From positions 101,807-165,806 of the forward strand of contig NZ_JBDLLG010000009.1 of NCBI RefSeq assembly GCF_039822625.1: a DNA stretch of 64,000 nucleotides, written 5' to 3'. The translations under genes were made by a program, and so were the position numbers. The DNA is from Marinimicrobium locisalis. GTDB taxonomy: Bacteria > Pseudomonadota > Gammaproteobacteria > Pseudomonadales > Cellvibrionaceae. Of this stretch, positions 16,009 to 24,473 are shown piece by piece. How positions within the stretch are numbered: the first letter of the stretch is position 1; each line of letters opens with the position of its first letter. Under the pieces are notes generated by a model, which did not search any database, was not told the DNA's origin, and was given only the letters and a program-made list of their open reading frames with translations.

Positions 16009-18471
16009 ATGGAAGAGCAATACCACCCCGCGCACGTCGAAGCCCAGGCACAAGCCTACTGGGACGAGCACCAGACCTTTGCCGTCACCGAAGACAAGAG
16101 CCGCGAAAAGTTCTACTGCCTATCCATGTTCCCCTACCCCAGCGGCAAGCTGCATATGGGCCATGTGCGCAATTACACCATTTCCGATGTGATTGCCCGC
16201 TACCAGCGCATGCAAGGGAAGAACGTATTGCACCCCATGGGCTGGGATGCGTTCGGCCTGCCGGCGGAAAACGCCGCCATTAAGAACAAAACCGCACCGG
16301 CCAAGTGGACTTACTCCAACACCGACGCCATGCGCCAGCAGCTAAAGGAGCTGGGTTTTGGCTTCGACTGGTCTCGCGAAGTGACCACTTGCAAACCCGA
16401 CTACTACCGCTGGGAGCAATGGTTCTTCACCCGTTTGTACGAAAAAGGCCTGGTGTACAAAAAGAACTCCGCGGTCAACTGGTGCCCCGAAGACCAAACC
16501 GTGCTCGCCAACGAGCAGGTGGAGGAAGGCTGTTGCTGGCGCTGCGGCACCCAGGTGGAGCGGCGAGAGCTGGCCCAGTGGTTTATCAAAATCACCGATT
16601 ACGCCGACCAGCTGCTGACCGACCTGGACAAGCTGCCTCATTGGCCCGAGCAGGTCAAAACCATGCAGCGCAACTGGATCGGCAAAAGCCAGGGGGTCGA
16701 AATGCGTTTCGACCTGGCCCAACCCGTGGGCGAGCACACCCGTTTTGACGTTTACACTACCCGCCCGGACACCCTCATGGGCGTGACCTACGTCAGCCTG
16801 GCCGCCGAGCACCCGGTGACCCAAGCCCTGGCCAAGTCCAACCCCGAACTGGCCGCCTTTGCCGAGGAATGCAAAAAGCAGTCGGTCTCCGAGGCCGACA
16901 TGGCCAATATGGAAAAGAAGGGGATGGATACCGGTATCCAGGCGCTGCACCCGATTACCGGCGAGCCGGTTCCGGTCTGGGTGGGCAATTACGTACTGAT
17001 GGAATACGGCTCTGGCGCGGTGATGGCCGTACCGGCCCACGACCAGCGTGACTACGAGTTCGCCCATAAGTATCAGTTGCCGATCAAACAAGTCATTGCG
17101 CCCAAAAACGGCGAGGAATGCGACCTGAGCAAAGAAGCCTTTACCGAGAAGGGCGTGCTGATCAACTCTGGCGAGTACGATGGGTTGGACTTCAAAGCGG
17201 CCTTCGAGGTGATCGCCCAGGCACTGAAGGCGGCCGGCCAGGGCCGCATTACCAAGAACTACCGATTGCGCGACTGGGGTGTCTCCCGCCAGCGCTACTG
17301 GGGCGCGCCTATCCCGATGTACAACCTGCCCGACGGCGGCGAAATCCCCGTACCGGCCCATAAACTGCCGGTGCTACTGCCGGAAGATGTGGTGATGGAC
17401 GGTGTGCAGTCGCCGCTGAAGGCCGACCCGGAATGGCGCAAGGCGGAATTGAACGGCCAGGCGGTGGAAAAGGAAACCGATACCTTTGACACGTTTATGG
17501 AGTCCTCCTGGTACTACGCCCGCTACACCTGCCCGCACTACGACCAAGGCATGCTGGACCCGGAGGCCACCGCCTACTGGCTGCCGGTGGACCAATACGT
17601 GGGCGGCATTGAACACGCCATTCTGCACCTGTTGTACGCGCGCTTTTTCCATAAGCTGATGCGCGATGAAGGCTTGGTCAGCTGTGACGAGCCCTTCGAG
17701 CGCCTGCTGTGCCAGGGCATGGTACTGAAGGACGGCGCCAAAATGAGCAAATCCAAGGGCAACACCGTGGATCCTGGCGAGCTGATTGAGCAATACGGCG
17801 CGGATACGGTGCGCCTGTTCTCCATGTTCGCCGCCCCGCCCGAGCAGAGCATGGAATGGAGCGATTCCGGTGTCGAGGGCGCTCACCGATTCCTGCGCCG
17901 GTTATGGAAAAGCGTGCACGCCCATTTGCAAGCCGGAACCCCGGGCAAACTGAAGCCCGAGGCGCTGCCGGACGCCCAAAAAGACCTGCGCCGCAAGACC
18001 CACGAAACCATCGCCAAAGTGAACGATGACTACGGTCGTCGTCAGACCTTTAACACCGCCATTGCCGCGGTCATGGAGTTGATGAACGATGTGGGCAAAC
18101 TCGCCGACCGCGCCACGCCCGAGGGCCTGGCCGTGGAGCGGGAAGCACTGGAAGCGGCCATTTTGCTGTTGGCCCCGATCGTACCCCACGCCACCCAGGC
18201 GCTCTGGAGCGCGCTGGGCCACAGCGACATTCCTCTGGAGGCTCGCTGGCCCAGCCTCGATGAGTCCGCCCTGGCCCGGTCCAGCATTGAAGTGGTGGTC
18301 CAGGTAAACGGCAAGGTACGGGACAAAATCCAGGCGCCGGTGGACGCCCCGCGGGAGGCCATGGAACAGCTCGCTCGGGAGCAACCCAACGTCCAGCGCT
18401 TTATCGAAGGCGCGACGGTGCGCAAAATCATCGTCGTGCCCAACAAACTGGTTAACATCGTCGCCAACTAG
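16009..18471 (+). CDS. leuS: Leucyl-tRNA synthetase
   Basis: LeuRS charges tRNA-Leu. The 820-residue class Ia enzyme shows the HIGH-type motif (PYPSGKLHMGHVRN, near 42-52), the large CP1 editing domain (TTRPDTLMGVTYVSLA in the hydrolytic pocket and the later AHDQRDYEFA segment), a zinc-finger-like region (CCWRCGTQVERR), the KMSKSKGN signature near 577, and the C-terminal tRNA-binding domain (VQVNGKVRDKI). Length is near that of E. coli LeuRS (860). It starts a leuS-lptE-holA operon found throughout gammaproteobacteria. Confidence 0.98.
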   Translation: MEEQYHPAHVEAQAQAYWDEHQTFAVTEDKSREKFYCLSMFPYPSGKLHMGHVRNYTISDVIARYQRMQGKNVLHPMGWDAFGLPAENAAIKNKTAPAKWTYSNTDAMRQQLKELGFGFDWSREVTTCKPDYYRWEQWFFTRLYEKGLVYKKNSAVNWCPEDQTVLANEQVEEGCCWRCGTQVERRELAQWFIKITDYADQLLTDLDKLPHWPEQVKTMQRNWIGKSQGVEMRFDLAQPVGEHTRFDVYTTRPDTLMGVTYVSLAAEHPVTQALAKSNPELAAFAEECKKQSVSEADMANMEKKGMDTGIQALHPITGEPVPVWVGNYVLMEYGSGAVMAVPAHDQRDYEFAHKYQLPIKQVIAPKNGEECDLSKEAFTEKGVLINSGEYDGLDFKAAFEVIAQALKAAGQGRITKNYRLRDWGVSRQRYWGAPIPMYNLPDGGEIPVPAHKLPVLLPEDVVMDGVQSPLKADPEWRKAELNGQAVEKETDTFDTFMESSWYYARYTCPHYDQGMLDPEATAYWLPVDQYVGGIEHAILHLLYARFFHKLMRDEGLVSCDEPFERLLCQGMVLKDGAKMSKSKGNTVDPGELIEQYGADTVRLFSMFAAPPEQSMEWSDSGVEGAHRFLRRLWKSVHAHLQAGTPGKLKPEALPDAQKDLRRKTHETIAKVNDDYGRRQTFNTAIAAVMELMNDVGKLADRATPEGLAVEREALEAAILLLAPIVPHATQALWSALGHSDIPLEARWPSLDESALARSSIEVVVQVNGKVRDKIQAPVDAPREAMEQLAREQPNVQRFIEGATVRKIIVVPNKLVNIVAN

Positions 18472-18525
18472 TAAGCCCGGCGGCTTTCCAGCCGCCGGTT
18501 TTTGCGAGCTTGAGGAGAGGCCCAC

Positions 18526-19101
18526 ATGCCCTATCGACTGCCCGTCATTCTGCTCACCGTTTTGACCCTGGTGACCGCCTGTGGCTGGCAACTGCGGGGC
18601 ACAGTGGCCCTGTCGAGCCTGACCGACACCCTTCACATCACCGGCGAAAATGCCTACGGCCCCCTGCTCACGGAGCTGCGCAACCGACTGCAGGCCGATG
18701 ACATTACCCTGACGGACAGTCCGTCAGAGGCCCGCTATACCCTCAACATTGTGCAAGAGCGGACCGAAAAGCGGGTGGCGGCTCTGGGAACCGACGCCCT
18801 GGCCAGCGCTTATGAGCTGACGCTCACCGCCCAGTTTGCCGTGCTCGACCAACGCGGCATGCCCATTGCCAATCGCCTGACCAGCACAATTACCCGCTCC
18901 TATAATGCCAGTGCCGCCAGTGCTGGCAGCAGTTCCCAGGAAGAGGTTTTGCTGTTGAGCGAAATGCGCGAAGAGCTGGCCCAGCAAATTCTGCGCCAGC
19001 TCCAGGCCGCCATCAGCGCCGCCCAGGCCGGAGGGTACGAGACAAACCCCGCCACTTCCGTTGAGACCGACGAGGCCAGCCATGGCGAAACTGCGCCCTG
19101 A
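18526..19101 (+). CDS. lptE: LPS-assembly lipoprotein LptE
   Basis: LptE plugs the LptD barrel and helps insert lipopolysaccharide into the outer leaflet. The 191-residue protein has a lipoprotein signal (LTLVTAC) followed at once by the family start GWQLRG. Later come a central SRxTLNIVQERTEKRV-like strand region and the conserved LTSTITRSYNASA segment. The start has GAGGAGAGG upstream. It lies between leuS and holA, the standard position, and overlaps holA by 20 bp. Confidence 0.95.
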   Translation: MPYRLPVILLTVLTLVTACGWQLRGTVALSSLTDTLHITGENAYGPLLTELRNRLQADDITLTDSPSEARYTLNIVQERTEKRVAALGTDALASAYELTLTAQFAVLDQRGMPIANRLTSTITRSYNASAASAGSSSQEEVLLLSEMREELAQQILRQLQAAISAAQAGGYETNPATSVETDEASHGETAP

Positions 19102-20131
19102 GCAACTGGCGGAGTCGCTGAAAAAGCGCCTCTCTCCCATCTATCTGGTCACCGGCGATGAACCCCTGCTGGTTCAGGAGGCCTGTGATCAGATTCGAGC
19201 CGCCGCACGCGAACGCGGTTTTGGGGAACGGGAGCTGTACCATGCGGACCCGGGCTTTGACTGGAACCAACTGCTCAACAGCGCCAATAGCCTGTCGCTG
19301 TTCGCCGAGCGCAAGATTCTGGAAGTCCGCCTGCCCACCGCCAAACCCGGCGACAAGGGCGGCAAGGTCCTTCAGGAATACGCTCAGGCTCCCTCCGAGG
19401 ACAACTTGCTGCTAGTGGTCACCGGCAAGCTCGACCGGAATGTGTTGCGGGCCAAGTGGCTGAAAACCCTGGAAGAGGCCGGCGTCCACCTCCAGGTCTG
19501 GCCGGTGGGCCCCGCGCAACTGCCCCGCTGGATCACCCAGCGCCTCAAAGCGGCGGGCCTTCGGGCCGAACCGGCGGCGGTTGATCTGCTGGCCTCTCGA
19601 GTGGAGGGCAACCTCTTGGCCGCGGCTCAGGAGGTCGAAAAGCTCAAATTGCTGACCACAGAGACTGAAATCACCACCGAGCTGATGGCCTCGGTGGTGG
19701 CGGACAGCGCCCGTTACGACGTGTTCGGGCTGGTGGACAAAGCCCTTCACGGGGATGCCCGGGGCGCAGTAAAGTCCCTGCAGGGTTTGAAAGTCGAGGG
19801 CACCGAGCCCATTGCCCTGCTCTGGGCCCTGGCCCGGGACATTCGGGCGCTGGTACAGATTTCTCAGGCCTCGGCCCAGGGCATCGCCTTTGACCGGGCC
19901 GCCCAGGCCGCCGGCATCTGGAACAAGCGCCAGCCTCTTATTCAAACGGCCCTGCGCCGCCTCAAACCCGGCCAGTTGCAACAGCTGCTGCGCAAGGCCA
20001 ACGGCATCGACCGGGCCATCAAGGGCATGCGCCAGGCCAACCCCTGGGATGAGCTGCTGGACCTGACCCTGAACCTGGCCGGCGTGCAAAGCCTGCAGCC
20101 GGCCAACGAGCGCCTGGCCCTCAAACTTTAA
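19082..20131 (+). CDS. holA: DNA polymerase III subunit delta
   Basis: HolA opens the beta sliding clamp as part of the clamp loader. The N-terminal module contains YLVTGDEPLLVQEA, and the RAKWLKTLEEAG and ALLWALARDIRAL segments match the AAA-like and collar domains of delta. With ATG 19082 (MAKLRPEQL, GAGG upstream) the length is 349 residues, as in the family; a start seven codons earlier is less likely. It overlaps lptE by 20 bp, consistent with translational coupling. Confidence 0.95.
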   Translation: MAKLRPEQLAESLKKRLSPIYLVTGDEPLLVQEACDQIRAAARERGFGERELYHADPGFDWNQLLNSANSLSLFAERKILEVRLPTAKPGDKGGKVLQEYAQAPSEDNLLLVVTGKLDRNVLRAKWLKTLEEAGVHLQVWPVGPAQLPRWITQRLKAAGLRAEPAAVDLLASRVEGNLLAAAQEVEKLKLLTTETEITTELMASVVADSARYDVFGLVDKALHGDARGAVKSLQGLKVEGTEPIALLWALARDIRALVQISQASAQGIAFDRAAQAAGIWNKRQPLIQTALRRLKPGQLQQLLRKANGIDRAIKGMRQANPWDELLDLTLNLAGVQSLQPANERLALKL

Positions 20132-20275
20132 CTCCAGGGGCGGAAGCTCTCACTATGGGTTAACGCTCAATACGACACAAAGAACAATAGATAGCAAAAC
20201 AACACATAAAAGCAGGGATGACCGGGTACACAACGCTAATTCCAACACTCGAACAAGACCCCAGAGGAGTCACCC

Positions 20276-21070
20276 ATGTCCTGGCAAAAAACCATTTTTT
20301 CCGTTTTGGCGCTGAGCGCCGTCCTTATCGGTTGTGCGCCCGATGAAAGTCCCGCACCCACCTCCAGCTCAGAAGCCAATCCCGTGCCGGCGCAACGCCC
20401 CGCCGCTGAGCGCCCGCCCGAAGCAATTACGCCCATCCCCCGCACCAAAGAGTATGAATGGATGAGCATCGAGCGCTGGAACAGGATGCACAGAGAGGAT
20501 GTGGAAATCGCCCGCGCCGGTGGCGTGGACCTCTTATTTATCGGCGATTCCATCACGGAAGGCTGGCCCGAGAACGTTTGGGAAGAATACTTCGGCGAGT
20601 ACAAGGCGGCGAATTTCGGCATCGGCGGCGATAAGACCGAAAACCTGCTCTGGCGCCTGAATAAAGGTGCGGTCGGCCAGTTGGACCCGCAGGTGGTGGT
20701 ACTGTTGATCGGCATCAACAACTTCGGCCTGAGCGATCACAAGCCCGACGAAGTGGCTCAGGGCGTCACGGCCGTGGTTCGCACCCTCAAGGGCGCATTC
20801 CCCAACGCCCAGATTCTGCTCAACGGTATCTTCCCCGCCAAAGAGTCGGCCGAGCACCCCTTGCGCGAGAAAATCGCTCGGGTAAACGAGCAAATTGCAC
20901 AACTGGAAGACGATCGGGTTCGCTACCTCTACATTGGCGACGAGCTGGTCCAGGAAAGCGGCGACATCAGCCCCGAGATCATGCCCGACTACCTGCACTT
21001 GAGTGAAAAAGGCTATCGGATATGGGCCGAAAACCTCGAGCCGATTCTGGCCGATTGGCTGGAGCAGTGA
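20276..21070 (+). CDS. SGNH/GDSL hydrolase, lipoprotein (PAF-acetylhydrolase-like)
   Basis: The protein has 264 residues with a lipoprotein signal (SAVLIGC), a Ser/Pro-rich tether to about residue 60, then an SGNH domain. Block I is FIGDSITEGWP (near 88), block II NFGIGGDKTENLLWRL, block III GINN in place of the usual GxND, and block V DYLHLSEKGY. This pattern matches platelet-activating-factor acetylhydrolase IB-like esterases found in polysaccharide-degrading bacteria, where they act as carbohydrate acetylesterases. It is 3 bp before a CE2 esterase gene, so the pair probably deacetylates hemicellulose at the cell surface. Substrate is inferred. GAGGAG precedes the ATG. Confidence 0.85.
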   Translation: MSWQKTIFSVLALSAVLIGCAPDESPAPTSSSEANPVPAQRPAAERPPEAITPIPRTKEYEWMSIERWNRMHREDVEIARAGGVDLLFIGDSITEGWPENVWEEYFGEYKAANFGIGGDKTENLLWRLNKGAVGQLDPQVVVLLIGINNFGLSDHKPDEVAQGVTAVVRTLKGAFPNAQILLNGIFPAKESAEHPLREKIARVNEQIAQLEDDRVRYLYIGDELVQESGDISPEIMPDYLHLSEKGYRIWAENLEPILADWLEQ

Positions 21071-21073
21071 TCC

Positions 21074-22189
21074 ATGGCCCTCAATGCACTGCGACGCCTG
21101 CTTCTCGGGTGGGCGCCGCTGGCGCTTATTGCCTGCCATTCCCTGCCCGATAGCGCCTCAACCGCGATGAGTCACCGCCTTGTCCCCGCGGGTAGCGAGG
21201 GCTTCGCCCTGGAGGGGCGAGCCCAAGAGCTGGACTCCGGTGCCCTGCGCATCGGTTACCCCGGCGTCACACTGCATACCCGCTTCGAGGGCCGGTACCT
21301 GGCGCTCAGAGCCCACAGCTCCGGCGAGCAGAGCGCTCTGGGCATCCAGGTTGACGGCGAACCGCCTCGCGTTTTAAAGCTGAACAAAACCCCGCAAGAA
21401 TGGGTATTAATCGACTCCGATGAAGCGGTCAAACGCCAGGTGGAAATCACCCACCGAGGCGAGACCTGGCTCGGTCAGGTGACCATCGAAGGCGTTACCT
21501 TGAACGAGGACGCGACCCTGACGCCGGCCGAACTCCCCCAGCGCAAAATGCTCGTTGTGGGGGATTCGGTGACCTGCAGCTATGGGGCGGGCGACCGGAG
21601 CACACCGCCCAACACCGGCCCCTGGTGGGACCCGAAAGCCTCCTACGGTATGCAAGTCGCCGAAGCGCTGGAGGCACAGGTCCACCTGGTATGCTACGGA
21701 GGCCGCGGGTTGATTCGCAGCTGGAATGGCAAGACAGACGAAGGCAATGCTCCAGAATTCTTTGAATGGGCCATCGCCGATCACGCTCCGGTGGCCTGGG
21801 ACCACCGGCAGTACCCGCCAGAGCTGATTCTAGTGTCCTTGGGGACCAATGATTTCAACCTGGGGATTGGGCCTTTGCCCGAGCGAGAGGCCTTCGTGGG
21901 GGCCTATGTGGATTTTCTCGGACTGTTGAGAACCGTCCACCCCAACGCCACCATCGCCCTCACCGAAGGTGCCATGGTGAATGACGAGGCAGATCCACAG
22001 CGGCCCCAGAAAACCGTTCTGCGACAGTACATTCGTGAAGCCATAGACCGTTTTGGTCGGCCTGACGTCCATTTCATCCCCGCCACCCATTACCCCGGAG
22101 ACCACCGGGACAGCCACCCCACCGGCCCCCAGCATGCCTTGATGGCCGAGGAACTGAGCCACCAGCTCCGGGCACTGATGGGCTGGTGA
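21074..22189 (+). CDS. Carbohydrate esterase family 2 acetylesterase, lipoprotein
   Basis: The 371-residue product has a lipoprotein-type signal (LALIAC), an N-terminal jelly-roll domain (about 40-150, GIQVDGEPPRVLKL) and a C-terminal SGNH catalytic domain. Catalytic motifs are VVGDSVTCSYG (Ser), GGRGLIRSW, SLGTNDFN and the terminal DSHPTGPQHALMAEEL with the catalytic His. The two-domain order is diagnostic of CE2 enzymes, which in Cellvibrio deacetylate xylan and glucomannan. Directly downstream of the other SGNH esterase (3-bp gap). Confidence 0.88.
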   Translation: MALNALRRLLLGWAPLALIACHSLPDSASTAMSHRLVPAGSEGFALEGRAQELDSGALRIGYPGVTLHTRFEGRYLALRAHSSGEQSALGIQVDGEPPRVLKLNKTPQEWVLIDSDEAVKRQVEITHRGETWLGQVTIEGVTLNEDATLTPAELPQRKMLVVGDSVTCSYGAGDRSTPPNTGPWWDPKASYGMQVAEALEAQVHLVCYGGRGLIRSWNGKTDEGNAPEFFEWAIADHAPVAWDHRQYPPELILVSLGTNDFNLGIGPLPEREAFVGAYVDFLGLLRTVHPNATIALTEGAMVNDEADPQRPQKTVLRQYIREAIDRFGRPDVHFIPATHYPGDHRDSHPTGPQHALMAEELSHQLRALMGW

Positions 22190-22310
22190 GCGAAGCATAA
22201 CGCCCAACCTCTCATGTCACGGGGGCTTTGCCCCCGCTTCAATGCTCTGCTACCTTTAAGAGTACCCGCCCTACCCGGCCCTGTGGCGCGATTTTCAAAT
22301 AAAAATTTAT

Positions 22311-22345
22311 GCGCCTTATGGTCAGTTAGAACATTTGTGTGCTAT
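22311..22345 (+). promoter_or_regulatory. Shared control element, copy 1
   Basis: GCGCCTTATGGTC (22311-22323), five variable bases (AGTTA), then GAACATTTGTGTGCTAT (22329-22345). ATGGTC-N5-GAACAT forms an imperfect palindrome. The same flanks recur at 24304-24338 with a different five-base centre, upstream of the paralogous lipoprotein gene. Conserved arms around a non-conserved centre are what a dimeric regulator leaves. A TATGTT -10-like hexamer follows directly. Confidence 0.65.
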
Positions 22346-22488
22346 GTTATTCACTATGCAGCCATCTTGAGCAATCCATAGGCCCCAAACCCGGCGGAGA
22401 CTCAAGTATGGCCCGCAAGCAGAATGGCGGAAAGCCAGCCGAATTCGGCCAACTTACGCTACAGACTAGAATAATAGAGGGTTTAAAT

Positions 22489-24132
22489 ATGTTACAAAAA
22501 CTGCTCATCGCGCTCTGCACAATCTTTGTGCTCTCTGCCTGTGGCGGAGACCTTGACTTGGGGCCGAACCAGGCACCTCCTGAAGACACCAACGGCGAAG
22601 ACGGTGGTGATGACGGCGGAGACGGTGAAGACGGCGGGGACGATTTCGAACCCGGCGAGCCGCGCATTCACACCTATATTCCTTTTGATAACGAAGAAGA
22701 CACCGCTGGATGGGCTAGCCGTTGCGTAGAGACATGCGACGCCACCGCCACCCTGAGCTGGAACAGCGACGAGGAAGTACTCGCGGCCGAGCCCCTCTGG
22801 GCCAGCGACAGCGACCAACTTGAGGTTTTCGGTTCGGTTGAAGAAATAAACGACATGGCTGGCTCCGCCGCCAGCATCTGGGTCTACGTCACCGAAGACT
22901 ACGTTACCGACGGCAATATGAGCATGCACCTGCTGCTCGGCAATGCGGAAGGCCTGAAGGGCGTCAGCCGAGCCTACGCCCCGGACCTGGGCTGGAACCG
23001 CATCGAAATGTGGGAGCTGGCCGCTGGCACGGGTGAAACCACCACCGATGACGAAGGCAACGAATCCACCGATTACGGTACCTTCCTGTGGCACGACGAC
23101 GGCTTCACCCTGCGGAACATCAACGAAGTGGGTGTACGCTTTGCCGCCAACGGCAAGGCCACCGAAGTCGATGGTCAGCTCTGGCTCGACAACGTCACTT
23201 TGACTCCGGCCTCCGGCACCGGCCCCTTGATCGTTGAAGCTGACGACGAAGGCTGGAACGTCATGGACGCCACTGAGGAAGTTACCCTCCAGCGCGATGG
23301 CGAGGGCGGGGTTTACTACGAGCCCACCGCCGCCGACCAGAAACTGGTTTATCTGCTCGATGGTCCGGCCGACCTGGTGGGCCGCAGTTTTGACATTACC
23401 TTCACTGTAGACCAAGCCTTTATCGATTCGGAAGCTGCAGTACAGGTGATTATGCAACAGAACTTCGGTAGCTACGAGGGCGAATGGGGCTGCGACTACG
23501 TCGGAAGTGCTTCTCTGACCGCTGGCGAGCCTGTTGAGTCAACCTGCTCCACAGAGAACGAAGGGTTCGTAGCAGAAGAAGGCCAAAATATCCGGCTAGG
23601 TGTACAAGTGAAAAACAACCCCGCAGGCCGAGTGACCATCACAGGCATGCAAGTCAACATCAACGCTGGCGGTTCTTCAGGCCCTGAAACAATCGAAGCC
23701 TCTATGGCGGAAGGCTGGAGAGTCAGTGCTGATTCCCTCAACCTGCAGTACACCGAGGAAGGCGTCGCTTACTCCCCCAGCCCGGATGCAGAGTACAACC
23801 AGCTGGTTTACGACATCTCCGGCCCCAAAGACCTCAGCGGGGCATCCTATGAAGTCGTCTTCTCCGTCGATCAGGACTTTAAAGACGGTGGAAAAGCGGT
23901 TCAGCCGTTTATCCAGAGAACGGATGACTACGGCATTGCTGACTACAACTGCTACGTGGGTAACGGGGAGCTGACCGCAGGAGAGGATTACACGGCCAGT
24001 TGCCCAGCGATCAACGAGGACTTCAACTTGGAAACAGAAGAAGCAGGCGTCCAGGTTGGTGTTCAGACGGCAGGGGACGGTACTAACCAAGGCGTTATCA
24101 CTGTCAAAAGCCTGACGGTCACCTTGGACTAA
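22489..24132 (+). CDS. Surface lipoprotein with three glycan-binding-like beta-sandwich modules
   Basis: With ATG 22489 (AGAGGG upstream) the protein has 547 residues. A lipoprotein signal MLQKLLIALCTIFVLSAC is followed by an acidic Asp/Gly/Glu linker to about residue 57, then three modules (about 58-245, 246-395, 400-547). Modules 2 and 3 resemble each other (LVYDISGPKDLSGASYEVVFSVDQDF versus LVYLLDGPADLVGRSFDITFTVDQAF). Their strand pattern is that of carbohydrate-binding galactose-binding-like folds seen beside mannanases and xylanases. No catalytic motif was found. Likely a surface glycan-binding protein; ligand unknown. The longer frame from 22339 covers the promoter region and is rejected. 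Confidence 0.75.
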   Translation: MLQKLLIALCTIFVLSACGGDLDLGPNQAPPEDTNGEDGGDDGGDGEDGGDDFEPGEPRIHTYIPFDNEEDTAGWASRCVETCDATATLSWNSDEEVLAAEPLWASDSDQLEVFGSVEEINDMAGSAASIWVYVTEDYVTDGNMSMHLLLGNAEGLKGVSRAYAPDLGWNRIEMWELAAGTGETTTDDEGNESTDYGTFLWHDDGFTLRNINEVGVRFAANGKATEVDGQLWLDNVTLTPASGTGPLIVEADDEGWNVMDATEEVTLQRDGEGGVYYEPTAADQKLVYLLDGPADLVGRSFDITFTVDQAFIDSEAAVQVIMQQNFGSYEGEWGCDYVGSASLTAGEPVESTCSTENEGFVAEEGQNIRLGVQVKNNPAGRVTITGMQVNINAGGSSGPETIEASMAEGWRVSADSLNLQYTEEGVAYSPSPDAEYNQLVYDISGPKDLSGASYEVVFSVDQDFKDGGKAVQPFIQRTDDYGIADYNCYVGNGELTAGEDYTASCPAINEDFNLETEEAGVQVGVQTAGDGTNQGVITVKSLTVTLD

Positions 24133-24159
24133 CCCGGCAACCCTCATAGGGTCGACAGA

Positions 24160-24196
24160 AAGGGGATGGTGAGTAAGCTCACCATCCCCTTTTTTT
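24160..24196 (+). terminator. Intrinsic terminator of the first lipoprotein gene
   Basis: A 14-bp stem (AAGGGGATGGTGAG / CTCACCATCCCCTT) with a 4-nt loop is followed by seven T. Confidence 0.93.
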
Positions 24197-24303
24197 ATGG
24201 ATTTCCTTTAAGTTGGGCTCCGCTAAAGACTCGGAACAGCGCCCCAACGGCGTCACTTTTTCGCTCTCATTAAATGGCACTTAAATATCGAAAAATTATT
24301 GAG

Positions 24304-24338
24304 GCGCCTTATGGTCGCCGCGAACATTTGTGTGCTAT
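24304..24338 (+). promoter_or_regulatory. Shared control element, copy 2
   Basis: GCGCCTTATGGTC, centre GCCGC, then GAACATTTGTGTGCTAT. Both flanks are identical to copy 1 at 22311-22345 and only the five-base centre differs. A TATCTT -10-like hexamer follows in the same position as TATGTT in copy 1. Confidence 0.65.
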
Positions 24339-24473
24339 CTTACTAAGACCAGGTCGTAAAAAACGCCAAGCATCCTAGTTGCTTTCAGCCCTGGAACCCG
24401 CTGGTAGGCCGTTGGCTGGTTAGTACTTACTAACCGCTAGCGCCCTAACACTATAAGATAGAGGAATGACACA

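Larger units (their letters stand above)
24133..24473. other. Gene-free stretch between the paralogous lipoproteins
   Basis: It holds the terminator of the first lipoprotein gene (24160-24196), the second copy of the shared control element (24304-24338) and a leader of about 130 nt. Nothing else recognisable. Confidence 0.7.

Noticed and set aside
22339..22488. N-terminal extension of the first lipoprotein
   Set aside because: It covers the promoter and control element, and the signal peptide starts at 22489 with a ribosome binding site.
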